Part shown: one piece after another, positions 1 through 7,888 of the stretch | How positions within the stretch are numbered: position 1 is the stretch's first letter | Layout of the letters: each line of letters opens with the position of its first letter | Assembly (NCBI GenBank): GCA_035628505.1 | Contig: DASPJR010000078.1 | Coordinates: 1 to 31,259, forward strand | DNA length: 31,259 nucleotides | Source: DASPJR01 sp035628505 | GTDB lineage: Bacteria; Planctomycetota; SZUA-567; H5-PLA8 | Direction of reading: 5' to 3' | Program-made: the position numbers and the translations under genes | Notes under the pieces: model-generated | The model's input: the letters and a program-made list of their open reading frames with translations, nothing else | Told to the model about the DNA's origin: nothing | The model's database searches: none

Positions 1-1
1 C

Positions 2-1588
2 ACGCCTGCCGGCAAACCGCGCATTGCCATTGTTTCAATCGCGCATTTAAGTGACGCCGAGCGCATGTTCTTCGTCTCGCTGCTGTTGAATGAAATTCTC
101 GGCTGGGTTCGCGCTCAGCCGGGCACCACCAGCCTGCGCGCTCTCCTTTATATGGATGAAATCTTCGGATACTTCCCGCCCGTCGCCAACCCACCGTCAA
201 AACAGCCGCTACTGACCCTGCTCAAGCAGGCGCGCGCGTTTGGATTTGGTGTGATGCTGGCAACGCAGAACCCCGTCGATCTCGATTACAAGGGCCTGGC
301 CAACGCCGGAACGTGGTTCATCGGCCGGCTGCAGACAGAACGCGACAAAGCGCGGCTCATTGATGGTCTGGAGGGGGCCTCATCGGGAGCCGGAAAGCTG
401 TTCGACCGGCAGCAATTTGATCGCATGCTCTCGAGCCTGCAACAACGTGTCTTTTTGATGAACAACGTCCATGATGACGAGCCGGAAATTTTCGAGTCCC
501 GCTGGGCGCTGTCGTACCTTCGCGGCCCGCTGACAAAGCAACAGATCAAAACACTGATGGAGCCGCGGAAAAATGCGTCGTCCGCGGTTTCCTCGCAAGC
601 CGGCGCTAAGATGGAGGCGAACACCTCCGCAAAAAGCGGCGCGCGTCCGGTTCTGCCGCCGCAGATCCGCGAGAGCTTCCTGCCGCTGCGCAGCACACAG
701 CCGGACGGCGCGGCGCTCGTTTACCGGCCGGCGCTGCTGGGTTGCGGCAAGGTTTATTTCCGCGACACAAAAACGAACACCGACACTGCACAGGAAGTCT
801 GTTCGATAGCGCCGCTAGTCAGCGGTCCGGCCCCGGTGAACTTCGAAAAAGCGGAGTCTGTTGACTTGAATATTGACGATTTGGAGACATCGCCGGCACC
901 CAATGCGTCTTTTTCAGAGTTGCCGTCCGCGGCGGCTCAACCGAAGAATTACGATGCCTGGAAAAAGTCCTTTGCGGATGTGCTCTTCCGCACGCAGAAG
1001 ATCGAGCTCTACCGCAGTCCCAGCCTGGGTGAGGTGTCGCGTGCCGGCGAAAGCGAGCGTGATTTCCGCGTGCGCCTGCAGCAGCGCGCGCGCGAAGAAC
1101 GCGATGCTTTCGCGGAGACCCTCCGCAAGAAATACGCGCCGAAGATTGCCGTGCTGGAAGAGAGACTGCGCCGGGCGAAGCAAGCCGCGCAGCGCGAACA
1201 GGAACAGGCTTCGCAGTCGACATGGCAGGCGGCCATGACGGTCGGCGCGAGCATCCTTGGCGCCTTCATGGGACGTAAAACCGTCAGTGCTGCAAACATC
1301 GGCCGGGCAGCCACGGCAGCACGCGGCATGGGCCGGACGTGGAAGGAACGCTCCGATGTGGCGCGCGCCGAGGAGACGATTGGCGCCGTCGAATCCCAGA
1401 TCGCCGAACTGGATGCACAGTTTAAGGCCGAGACGGACGCGCTGGCCATGCGCATCGATCCGGCGACGGAGACGTTTGAAAAAACCATCATACGTCCGAA
1501 GAAAACCGACATCACAGTGAATATGCTGACGCTCGCATGGGCGCCGTACTGGGAGTCGGACAGCGGCGCAGAAGCAGCGTGGCAGTGA
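2..1588 (+). CDS. HerA/DUF87-like ATP-binding protein, C-terminal part
   Basis: The reading frame is open from the left edge, so the N-terminus with Walker A is outside the window. What remains starts inside the ATPase core. A Walker B-like strand ending in LLYMDEIFG lies near 143-165. It is followed by a sensor-type ATQNP motif near 259-273 and the segment GTWFIGRLQTERDK, as in HerA/VirB4-like P-loop ATPases that act on DNA or as membrane-associated motors. Next comes FLMNNVHDDEP and a proline-rich linker. The C-terminal half is charged and predicted coiled coil (about 1060-1220), then a Gly/Ala-rich stretch and a second helical segment. The gene converges on mnmE, with a gap of about 67 bp. 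Its partners, possibly a nuclease such as NurA, would lie upstream and cannot be seen. The ATPase assignment is firm; the biological role is not. Confidence 0.8.
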   Translation, partial: TPAGKPRIAIVSIAHLSDAERMFFVSLLLNEILGWVRAQPGTTSLRALLYMDEIFGYFPPVANPPSKQPLLTLLKQARAFGFGVMLATQNPVDLDYKGLANAGTWFIGRLQTERDKARLIDGLEGASSGAGKLFDRQQFDRMLSSLQQRVFLMNNVHDDEPEIFESRWALSYLRGPLTKQQIKTLMEPRKNASSAVSSQAGAKMEANTSAKSGARPVLPPQIRESFLPLRSTQPDGAALVYRPALLGCGKVYFRDTKTNTDTAQEVCSIAPLVSGPAPVNFEKAESVDLNIDDLETSPAPNASFSELPSAAAQPKNYDAWKKSFADVLFRTQKIELYRSPSLGEVSRAGESERDFRVRLQQRAREERDAFAETLRKKYAPKIAVLEERLRRAKQAAQREQEQASQSTWQAAMTVGASILGAFMGRKTVSAANIGRAATAARGMGRTWKERSDVARAEETIGAVESQIAELDAQFKAETDALAMRIDPATETFEKTIIRPKKTDITVNMLTLAWAPYWESDSGAEAAWQ

Positions 1589-1655
1589 GGCAATCAAACC
1601 GCAGATGCTTGCAAGGCCGCTCGCGTTTCGGAAAGGCTGCAGCCGCCGGCGCTGC

Positions 1656-3188
1656 CTACTTACCGATGCAGAAGCGTGAAAAGATGCGGTCGAGCGCCGA
1701 TTCAGTCACCGCATCATGCCGGATCAGCACCCCCTCCGCCTGCCAGAACGCATGAATCGCTTCGCGCAGTTCCACGGCGACAATATCTTCGCCATGTCCG
1801 GCTGCCAGTCCTTCGCGCGCGCGCTGAAGCGCTTCCGCGGCCGTGCGCGCAGCATTGCGTGCGATCACCGCGGCTGCCAGAGATGCATCGCGCGGACGGC
1901 CCTGCAGCTGAGAAAGTTCAGTAGACAGGAATGTTTTCAGATCACCTAAGCCATCTCCAGATTTTGCGGAGACATATAGTTCCTTCGCATTGCGGAAAGA
2001 TTCAGGCAAAACCTGCGGCCGGCTTGCAGCAGGCGGAAGATCAGACTTGTTCCAGAGCAGCGCCGTTGCGGCCGGGCGCGCGGAGTTCAGAAGGTCGCTG
2101 AACTGAAATATTGTGGGCGGAATTCCTGATTCAATGCCGCGGCTTGCAGCGTCGACAGCCTCGGTTAGCGGCACAGAACCGTCAAACGCGAGCAGAATGA
2201 TATCAGCAGTGCGTACCGCGGCCGCGGCGGCCTGCCACGCAGCGTGCCGCAGGAAATCCGAAGGCAACGCCGGACCGCAGGCGCTCAGATCCGCGCCAAA
2301 GCCGGCGCTGTCGATCAGCAGCGCGGGACCGGCGCCGGGAAGTTCGAGCACGGCTTCAACCGTGTCACGCGTGGTGTGCCGTTGCGGACTGACAATGGCT
2401 GCATCGCGCCCGAGCAGCGCATTAAAGAGGCTGCTTTTGCCGGCGTTCGTGGGCCCGAGCAAAAGAATTCGGGGCAGGCCGGCGGTAAGCACTGCCGAAT
2501 CGAGAATAGATTGTGGCCCTCGCGAATCGGTTCCGGCAAAGGCACTCACCCGCTGCTGCAGGTCGTCAAGGCGCTTGAGCATCTCCTCGGTGGAGAGAAT
2601 AACGACATCTTCCTGCGAAAAATCGAGACCCAGCTCAACCAGGGAGAGCAGTTCTTCCAGCTCAGCGCGCAAAGCCTGGCGTTCGATCTGCTGATGCCCC
2701 TGAAGACGACCGGCCTGAACGCGCGCCTCGTCGGCGCGGCGGCTGGCGATCAAGGCACTGATCGCCTCAGCCTGCTCAAGTGAAATCCGGCCGTTCTCGA
2801 ACGCTCGGCGCGTAAATTCACCAGGCTCAGCCGGACGCGCTCCGCCACTGACGAGTTCTTCAAGCAGTGCAGCAATCAGCCATGGCAGCGACGGTATGTG
2901 AAGCTCGACAATAGTTTCTCGCGTGTAGCTGCGTGGCGAGCGCATGACATACGCGTACGCGGCAAAGGTGTGCTCGCGCCAGGTCACCTCACCAGCCACA
3001 CGCCGCCAGCCTTTAACGGCCGTTAGCGCGATGGCGGGCGATTTAAAAACACGGCCCGCAATCTCAAGAGACTGCGGGCCTGAGAGCCGAACAATCGCCT
3101 GCGCCAGCGGCGCTGCTTCGACTGCTGCACCGGCGCCGATCAGCGGCGTGGAAACCGCGACAATCGTTTCGCGGGACGGCAGCTTCAT
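1656..3188 (-). CDS. mnmE: tRNA uridine-5-carboxymethylaminomethyl modification GTPase MnmE
   Basis: 510 aa, longer than the usual 450-460. MnmE with MnmG modifies the wobble uridine of certain tRNAs (cmnm5U). The N-terminal folate-binding region has RETIVAVST, then GEFTRRAFENGR near residue 123. A G domain is inserted in the helical domain: G1 GPTNAGKS (245-252, keeping the Asn expected to bind potassium), G2 TTRDT (272-276), G3 DSAG (293-296), G4 NKSD (380-383) and G5 SAK (407-409). The chain ends in FCIGK, the C-terminal signature with the conserved Cys. Switch II after DSAG is unusual: the segment that normally carries the catalytic Glu (R-E-x-x-D-x-x-E-x-x-G-I) is replaced by a longer Ala/Gly-rich stretch. 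The start codon overlaps the stop of the upstream pseudouridine synthase gene (ATGA at 3185-3188), indicating translational coupling. Identification is secure; normal GTPase activity is uncertain. Confidence 0.93.
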   Translation of the reverse strand: MKLPSRETIVAVSTPLIGAGAAVEAAPLAQAIVRLSGPQSLEIAGRVFKSPAIALTAVKGWRRVAGEVTWREHTFAAYAYVMRSPRSYTRETIVELHIPSLPWLIAALLEELVSGGARPAEPGEFTRRAFENGRISLEQAEAISALIASRRADEARVQAGRLQGHQQIERQALRAELEELLSLVELGLDFSQEDVVILSTEEMLKRLDDLQQRVSAFAGTDSRGPQSILDSAVLTAGLPRILLLGPTNAGKSSLFNALLGRDAAIVSPQRHTTRDTVEAVLELPGAGPALLIDSAGFGADLSACGPALPSDFLRHAAWQAAAAAVRTADIILLAFDGSVPLTEAVDAASRGIESGIPPTIFQFSDLLNSARPAATALLWNKSDLPPAASRPQVLPESFRNAKELYVSAKSGDGLGDLKTFLSTELSQLQGRPRDASLAAAVIARNAARTAAEALQRAREGLAAGHGEDIVAVELREAIHAFWQAEGVLIRHDAVTESALDRIFSRFCIGK

Positions 3189-5539
3189 TCTTCGTCGCGC
3201 TCACGCTTCCTTGGAGCTCGCTTTTCCCATGGCCTGCTGCCAGCTGACGGCGCTGACCGCTCGCCGCGGTCGCGCGTTTCCCACGGACGGGATTGCTTGA
3301 AATCGCGGCGCTCGCCGCCATGGCCACCACGCCCTCCACCTTGTCCTGCGCGTGCTCCGCCCTGCCCACCACGCGCTCCGCCACCTTCGCGGCCGGCGCC
3401 TTCGCGCTGCCAGGGCTTACGCTGGCCGGCGCCTTCGCGCCGTTCGCCGCGTTCCCACGGCTTTCCGCCTGCTCGTGGTCCGCGATTTCCGCGCTCGCCA
3501 CCGCCTTCACGCTGCCACGGCTTGCGTTCGCCGGCACCCTCGCGCCGTTCGCCCCGTTCCCAAGGCTTTCCGCCAGCGCGCGGCGCGCGATTGCCGCGCT
3601 CACCTGCGCCTTCACGCTGCCAGGGCTTGCGTTCGCCGGCACCCTCGCGCCGCTCGCCGCGTTCCCATGGCTTTCCGCCAGCGCGCGGCGCGCGATTGCC
3701 GCGCTCGCCTGCGCCTTCACGCTGCCACGGCTTACGTTCGCCGGCACCCTCGCGCCGTTCGCCGCGTTCCCATGGCTTTCCGCCAGCGCGCGGCGCGCGA
3801 TTGCCGCGCTCGCCTGCGCCTTCACGCTGCCAGGGCTTGCGCTCGCCGGCACCCTCGCGCCGCTCGCCGCGTTCCCATGGTTTTCCACCGGCTCGTGGTC
3901 CGCGATTACCGCGCTCGCCTGCGCCTTCACGCTGCCAGGGCTTACGTTCGCCAGCGCCCTCGCGCCGCTCGCCGCGTTCCCATGGTTTTCCGCCAGTTCG
4001 TGGTCCCCGGTTGCCGCGATCTTCGCGTTGCCAGGGCTTGCGTTCGCCGCGTGCAGCACCCTCGCGCTGCCACGGTTTTCCACCGCCGCGCTTATCGCCG
4101 CGATCATCCCGCCGGCCGCGATTTCCACCGCGATCGCTCCGGTCGGTGCGGGCGGGGCCCTGGGCCTGACGCTTCACCGGAGAAACGTCCGCTTTGTCTT
4201 CGTCTTCTTCGTCCAGTTCGCTTTCACTGCCGCGGTCACGGGTCAGGCGCGGATCAATCTCCCCGGCGGCCAGCTCAACCGCCGCTTCGCCAGGCTCTTC
4301 TTCGTCGTCTTCGTCCTCTTCGGCTTCGGCATCAACTGCTTTCTCAGCTTCGTCGGAGTCCTCTGTCTCCTCTGCAGAGTCATCAGCACTGAGTTCCTCT
4401 TCGTCTGCCTCGTCGTCCTCCTCAGTGAGCGACTCAAGAGTCTCATCGCTGTCCTCTTCTTCTGCAGCCTCTTCCGATTCGTCTTCGTCGCTGTCTTCCT
4501 GAGACGCACTTGCAGCAGCGGGCGTCGTCGTCGTGCCCGCGTCAGATTCTTCTGCGTCGTCCTCGTCGTCAGCGTCCAAAGACGTGAGTTCTTCCAAAAC
4601 GTCTTCGTCTTCTTCCTCGTGCTGCGGCTCTTGGTCGTAGTGCCCGGCGGATTCTTTTTTCAGCCACGGGCGGTTGCGGTCACGCTCATCGCTGCGCTCG
4701 CTGGACGCAAGCACTTCGTCATCGGTATCCTCACCACCCGGTTCATGAGGCTCGGTCGTGCGCTTCTGCGTGGCGACGTCTTTAGCCTTCGCGATCGCGT
4801 TCTTCAACCGTCCAACTTCCTCGATCGTCAAACGCCGCGACTGGCCGACCGGAAGATCACCCAGCTTGAGAGGTCCAATGGAAATGCGGCGCAGTTCGCG
4901 AACATAGAGTCCAACTGCCGCAAGCATGCGGCGAACCTGCCGGTTCATGCCCTCGGAAATCTGGATCTCAAGCGTACTGGAGCGCTCACCTCGCTTGCGC
5001 ACACGAACCTGCGAGCCCTGCGTGCGGCCTTCGGCCAGGTGCACGCCGCGTTCAAGCTTGCGGACTTGATCGCTGGAAACGGTTCCGTCGACTTTTGCGA
5101 TGTAGGTCTTATCCACGCCGAACTTTGGATGAGTCAGCTGATTGGTGAGCTCGCCGTCATTGGTCAGCAGCAGCAGACCTTCGGTATCGAGATCCAATCG
5201 CCCAACGCAGTAGATGCGGCGCTTCTCTGGAACGAGCTGAATGGCCAGCGGACGGCCGGACGGGTCTTCGTTTGTAGACAGTACGCCACGCGGTTTGTTC
5301 AGCATGTAATACACTTTGTCGCCGGCTTCTTTGATGCTTTTTGATTTGCGTCCGGGGCCTGCGACTTTCTGGCCATCAAGTTCGATGCTTTGCGTTTCGG
5401 GATCGGCTTTCGATCCCAGCTGGCGCACGACAACGCCATCGACGGTGACGCGGCCTTCTTCGATCAGGGTTTCGCAGGCGCGGCGTGAACCACACCCGGC
5501 GGATGCCAGAATTTTCTGGAGACGAATCATTTCACTCAT
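3185..5539 (-). CDS. rluB: RsuA/RluB-family rRNA pseudouridine synthase with acidic linker and Arg/Gly repeat tail
   Basis: 784 aa against about 240-300 for the family. Residues 3-50 are an S4 RNA-binding domain. Residues about 75-245 are the pseudouridine synthase domain, with the catalytic Asp in GRLD (113-116) and the NKPRGVLST and EGMNRQVRRM motifs. Such enzymes isomerise a uridine in 16S or 23S rRNA; RluB rather than RsuA is the usual form outside gammaproteobacteria, but the exact target cannot be read here. Residues about 265-475 are a low-complexity linker dominated by Glu, Asp and Ser. From about 480 to the end the protein is Arg/Gly-rich, with five complete 35-aa repeats (GGKPWERGERREGAG, then RKPWQREGAGERGNR) plus a partial sixth. 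Start chosen at the ATG at 5539, with an AAGG-containing leader and the S4 domain starting immediately; an upstream in-frame ATG at 5608 adds 23 unlike residues. It overlaps mnmE by 4 bp. Confidence 0.9.
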   Translation of the reverse strand: MSEMIRLQKILASAGCGSRRACETLIEEGRVTVDGVVVRQLGSKADPETQSIELDGQKVAGPGRKSKSIKEAGDKVYYMLNKPRGVLSTNEDPSGRPLAIQLVPEKRRIYCVGRLDLDTEGLLLLTNDGELTNQLTHPKFGVDKTYIAKVDGTVSSDQVRKLERGVHLAEGRTQGSQVRVRKRGERSSTLEIQISEGMNRQVRRMLAAVGLYVRELRRISIGPLKLGDLPVGQSRRLTIEEVGRLKNAIAKAKDVATQKRTTEPHEPGGEDTDDEVLASSERSDERDRNRPWLKKESAGHYDQEPQHEEEDEDVLEELTSLDADDEDDAEESDAGTTTTPAAASASQEDSDEDESEEAAEEEDSDETLESLTEEDDEADEEELSADDSAEETEDSDEAEKAVDAEAEEDEDDEEEPGEAAVELAAGEIDPRLTRDRGSESELDEEDEDKADVSPVKRQAQGPARTDRSDRGGNRGRRDDRGDKRGGGKPWQREGAARGERKPWQREDRGNRGPRTGGKPWERGERREGAGERKPWQREGAGERGNRGPRAGGKPWERGERREGAGERKPWQREGAGERGNRAPRAGGKPWERGERREGAGERKPWQREGAGERGNRAPRAGGKPWERGERREGAGERKPWQREGAGERGNRAPRAGGKPWERGERREGAGERKPWQREGGGERGNRGPRAGGKPWERGERREGAGQRKPWQREGAGREGGGARGGQGGARAGQGGGRGGHGGERRDFKQSRPWETRDRGERSAPSAGSRPWEKRAPRKRERDEE
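3400..4035 (-). repeat. Tandem 105-bp coding repeats in the pseudouridine synthase gene
   Basis: Five complete copies plus a partial copy of a 105-bp unit encode the 35-aa Arg/Gly/Trp repeat. On the + strand the marker GGCTTTCC or GGTTTTCC recurs near 3563, 3668, 3773, 3878 and 3983, exactly 105 bp apart. Neighbouring copies are nearly identical at DNA level. Copies differ mainly at the GNR(A/G)PRA joint and an occasional Glu/Gln. The high identity suggests recent expansion or ongoing homogenisation, and such a tract would be prone to copy-number change and to assembly errors. Boundaries are approximate. Confidence 0.9.
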
Positions 5540-5736
5540 TGGAACTGCCTTTCGGAAAAGCGGAAACCCTGCGGGCGTCATCGCGACGGCCACGGACGGA
5601 GTTTCCATCCACAGATTGTCATCGAATTTCGGCTGAGTACAAGTCAGAAGATCTGTGATCAGAGCGCATTAATCCTTTAAACCCTCAAAAATCAACGACA
5701 TAACACCCGTGGCATTTTGCAATGGAAACAATGAAA

Positions 5737-5758
5737 GACCCGGCATTTCTGCCGGGTC
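5737..5758 (-). terminator. Rho-independent terminator after the NYN gene
   Basis: A 9-bp G+C-rich stem (GACCCGGCA / TGCCGGGTC) closes a 4-nt loop. Read on the minus strand it is followed by TTTCATTGTTTCC, a T-rich tail. It lies about 37 bp past the stop of the NYN gene and separates the thiE-NYN unit from the pseudouridine synthase-mnmE unit. Confidence 0.7.
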
Positions 5759-5794
5759 TGGGTTGCACATGAGTGTGATTTTGCAATATTCCGA

Positions 5795-6574
5795 TCAGGC
5801 GAGAATTCCCAGGTCCGGGCGGCGCGATCCACGAGGCGCAGGAGGCTGCTGGTCTTCTTCTTCGTCATTCATGTTGCCGTAAGCGGCGTTCTGTTCAGCG
5901 GCAGCGGCTGCTGCTGCTTCCGCCTCCAGATCTTCGTCGCGCGGCAAGCCTTCGAAGACCGTCTGACCAGGTGCTGTCGGTCCGAGTACTCCAGTCCCCA
6001 GGTTAGCCGCTGTTCCGACGTTCTCGAACTTCTTCTCCTTGAAGATCCAGCCTTCCTGAATCGGAATGTACTGGTCGGCAGCCTTGATCAGTTCTCCGGC
6101 CGTCGAGCGTTCAAAACTGACCACTTCGACGCGGCAGCCGTGAACTTTGAGACATTCGACGAGGGGGACGTAGTCGCCGTCACCGGTCACCAGCGTGACT
6201 GTGTCAAGCTTGGGAGCCATCATCAGGGCGTCGATGGTCAGTCCGATTTCCCAGGAGCCTTTGGCGGTCGTGCCACTGCGGCCTTCCGGATCCGGGCGAA
6301 TCTTAAGCTCTTTAATTTTCAGCTCGTAGCCAAAACGGCTGAGCGCCTCGTGGAAGCCAGCTTGGTTGACGTCGGGCTTCTGCACAATGTAGGCGATGGC
6401 TCTAACCAAGTGCCGCGTACCCGTGATTTCGCGAAGCAATCGACCGTAATCCACCTTGCTCTGATGCAGCAACTTGGCTGAATAGAACATGTTCTGAACA
6501 TCAACAAAAATACCAAGTCGCTGCGGGAAGGTGCGCGCGATCAGTGCTGGTGCGGCTGCGTTTGTAGCGTTCAT
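5795..6574 (-). CDS. NYN-domain (LabA/DUF88-like) putative ribonuclease
   Basis: 259 aa from the chosen ATG at 6574, which has a good ribosome binding site (AAAGGG 7-8 nt upstream). The longer frame to 6661 adds 29 residues without such a site. The fold is the PIN-like NYN nuclease: acidic residues expected to bind metal are visible as D25 (IFVDVQNMF), D115 (GLTIDALMM) and D132/D134 (VTGDGDYVPLV). The GDGDF/Y-x-P-L motif is characteristic of the LabA/DUF88 group. The NYN domain covers about residues 18-175. The rest is a variable tail rich in Ala and Glu, ending in a Pro/Arg segment. Family members are thought to cleave RNA, but this protein's substrate is unknown. It lies 104 bp downstream of thiE in the same orientation and may share its transcript; a terminator follows. 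Confidence 0.85.
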   Translation of the reverse strand: MNATNAAAPALIARTFPQRLGIFVDVQNMFYSAKLLHQSKVDYGRLLREITGTRHLVRAIAYIVQKPDVNQAGFHEALSRFGYELKIKELKIRPDPEGRSGTTAKGSWEIGLTIDALMMAPKLDTVTLVTGDGDYVPLVECLKVHGCRVEVVSFERSTAGELIKAADQYIPIQEGWIFKEKKFENVGTAANLGTGVLGPTAPGQTVFEGLPRDEDLEAEAAAAAAAEQNAAYGNMNDEEEDQQPPAPRGSRRPDLGILA

Positions 6575-6678
6575 GGTGACCCTTTCTATTTCCCTGATGT
6601 AAGACTGCCCTGTTGCATCTACAGCCGTTACCGAAAACTCATTCAATGCTTCCAATGCCAATGCTTCAAGCCGATTTG

Positions 6679-7734
6679 CTACAAAGCCATGGCGTCTATT
6701 AGCCGCTTAGTCGCTGATTCTGGATCAGATTGCGCGATAACGGCTGTAGAGACCGCAATTCTCCGGATACCCGCTGCCTTCAACTCCTTGACGCGCTCGC
6801 ATGTAATACCGCCGATAGCGAACACCGGTACGGGTAAATTTATTCCACTTACCTGCTCCGCCAGCTTTAAACCGGCTAAAATCCGGCCTTGCTTTGTTGC
6901 CGTTTCGTACATTGATCCGATTGCAATATAATCGGCTTTTTCGTCGCTGACTGCAGCTTTAGCTTGCGCCACAGAGTGCGTTGAACGTCCAATGATCAGC
7001 TTTTCCGCAGCAAGCGCTCTGATCTGCTGAGGCGATAGATCATCCTGTCCTACGTGAACCCCAGGCGCGCCACACATAAGCGCGACGTCTGGTCGATCAT
7101 TGCAAATCAACACGGCACCGTAAGAACGACAGAGTTTTAGCAAATCAGAGGCCTGTGTGTAAAGTGTTTTGTCAGATGGGGCGTTCTTTTCCCGCAACTG
7201 TAGAAGACGCGCACCTCCCTTTAAAGCCGCCTCCGCCGTTGGCAAGAGCCCGTTTTTGCAAAGACCCTCGGTTAAAAGAACATAGATAGTAGAGGCATTA
7301 ATGACGGAGGCCGCCTCGCTTGCGCAGATTAGCCATTGCTCTATTTCATATAACAAATAACGCTTTCTCGATAACTCTGCCGACGATGCGGGATAATCCG
7401 CTCGCAGGTACTCTTCCAGTACCCGTAACGCTTCCTGGGAACGTTTCAGGCCGCGTTGTGCAGTCGCGCGCGGCTGCTCGGCCTTCGCCACCGGCGATGA
7501 AACGTTTCCACCTTCAGGACTAAGCGGGTCGCTGCCCGAATTTCGACTGGAAAGCAGCTGTGCGTCAGAAAAGTGCATTGAAAGGATGCGGGTGATCTCC
7601 GCACGCGTGGCTTTCAATACTGCCGACCAGCGGTTCTCGCCCACGCTGAAGCGCAGGAATTCTTCACAGGTGCGCAGACCCTCACGCGCGCGATTGGCAT
7701 TCGCATCGATAAGCCGCAGATGTTCTTTAATCAT
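6679..7734 (-). CDS. thiE: Thiamine-phosphate synthase with N-terminal ThiD2-like domain
   Basis: 351 aa, about 140 residues longer than a stand-alone ThiE. Residues about 150-351 are the TIM-barrel thiamine-phosphate synthase that joins HMP pyrophosphate to thiazole phosphate: LQLREKN (178-184), ICNDRPDVAL, GVHVGQDDL (225-233), IGRSTHS, DYIAIGSMYETATK and PVFAIGGI. Residues 1-145 are helical, starting LIDANANRAREGLRTCEEFLRF and later SQEALRVLEEYLR. This matches the extension seen in cyanobacterial and other ThiE proteins and named ThiD2, for which HMP-phosphate kinase activity has been proposed; that match is from memory. If right, one polypeptide would make HMP-PP and use it. I see no TPP riboswitch in the 150 bp upstream. 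The gene looks less G+C-rich than its flanks. ATG start at 7734. Confidence 0.9.
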   Translation of the reverse strand: MIKEHLRLIDANANRAREGLRTCEEFLRFSVGENRWSAVLKATRAEITRILSMHFSDAQLLSSRNSGSDPLSPEGGNVSSPVAKAEQPRATAQRGLKRSQEALRVLEEYLRADYPASSAELSRKRYLLYEIEQWLICASEAASVINASTIYVLLTEGLCKNGLLPTAEAALKGGARLLQLREKNAPSDKTLYTQASDLLKLCRSYGAVLICNDRPDVALMCGAPGVHVGQDDLSPQQIRALAAEKLIIGRSTHSVAQAKAAVSDEKADYIAIGSMYETATKQGRILAGLKLAEQVSGINLPVPVFAIGGITCERVKELKAAGIRRIAVSTAVIAQSDPESATKRLIDAMAL

Positions 7735-7822
7735 TGTGCGAAAGTCCGTTCCCGGGTGCCTTTAGCCAGTTATACGCTTGGGAAGAAAAACCGTCCAGCC
7801 GATGATGAAGCTTACTCGCGCC

Positions 7823-7851
7823 TTGACTCTTGTCCATTCGTGTGATATTTT
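7823..7851 (+). promoter_or_regulatory. Predicted sigma-70 type promoter of the GbsR-like gene
   Basis: TTGACT at 7823-7828 and TATTTT at 7846-7851 are separated by 17 bp. They lie 37 bp upstream of the start codon, which is preceded by AAGGAGGT at 7878-7885. The spacing and near-consensus -35 make this one of the clearest promoters in the window. Confidence 0.6.
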
Positions 7852-7888
7852 TCTTTCAGAATGTTTTGAAACTTCATAAGGAGGTAAC

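Noticed and set aside
3400..4035. CRISPR-like array from the regular 105-bp spacing
   Set aside because: The repeats are contiguous coding units in one reading frame with no variable spacers.
3293..5344. Very long open frame (683 codons) on the + strand, opposite the pseudouridine synthase gene
   Set aside because: It arises because the opposite strand encodes Arg/Gly and Glu/Asp-rich low-complexity sequence with few stop-producing codons. Its product is a hydrophobic Ala/Leu/Pro mirror of the repeats, it lies across a secure gene, and it has no convincing start signal.
7735..7888. TPP riboswitch upstream of thiE
   Set aside because: The conserved TPP aptamer segments were not found in the upstream region on the minus strand.
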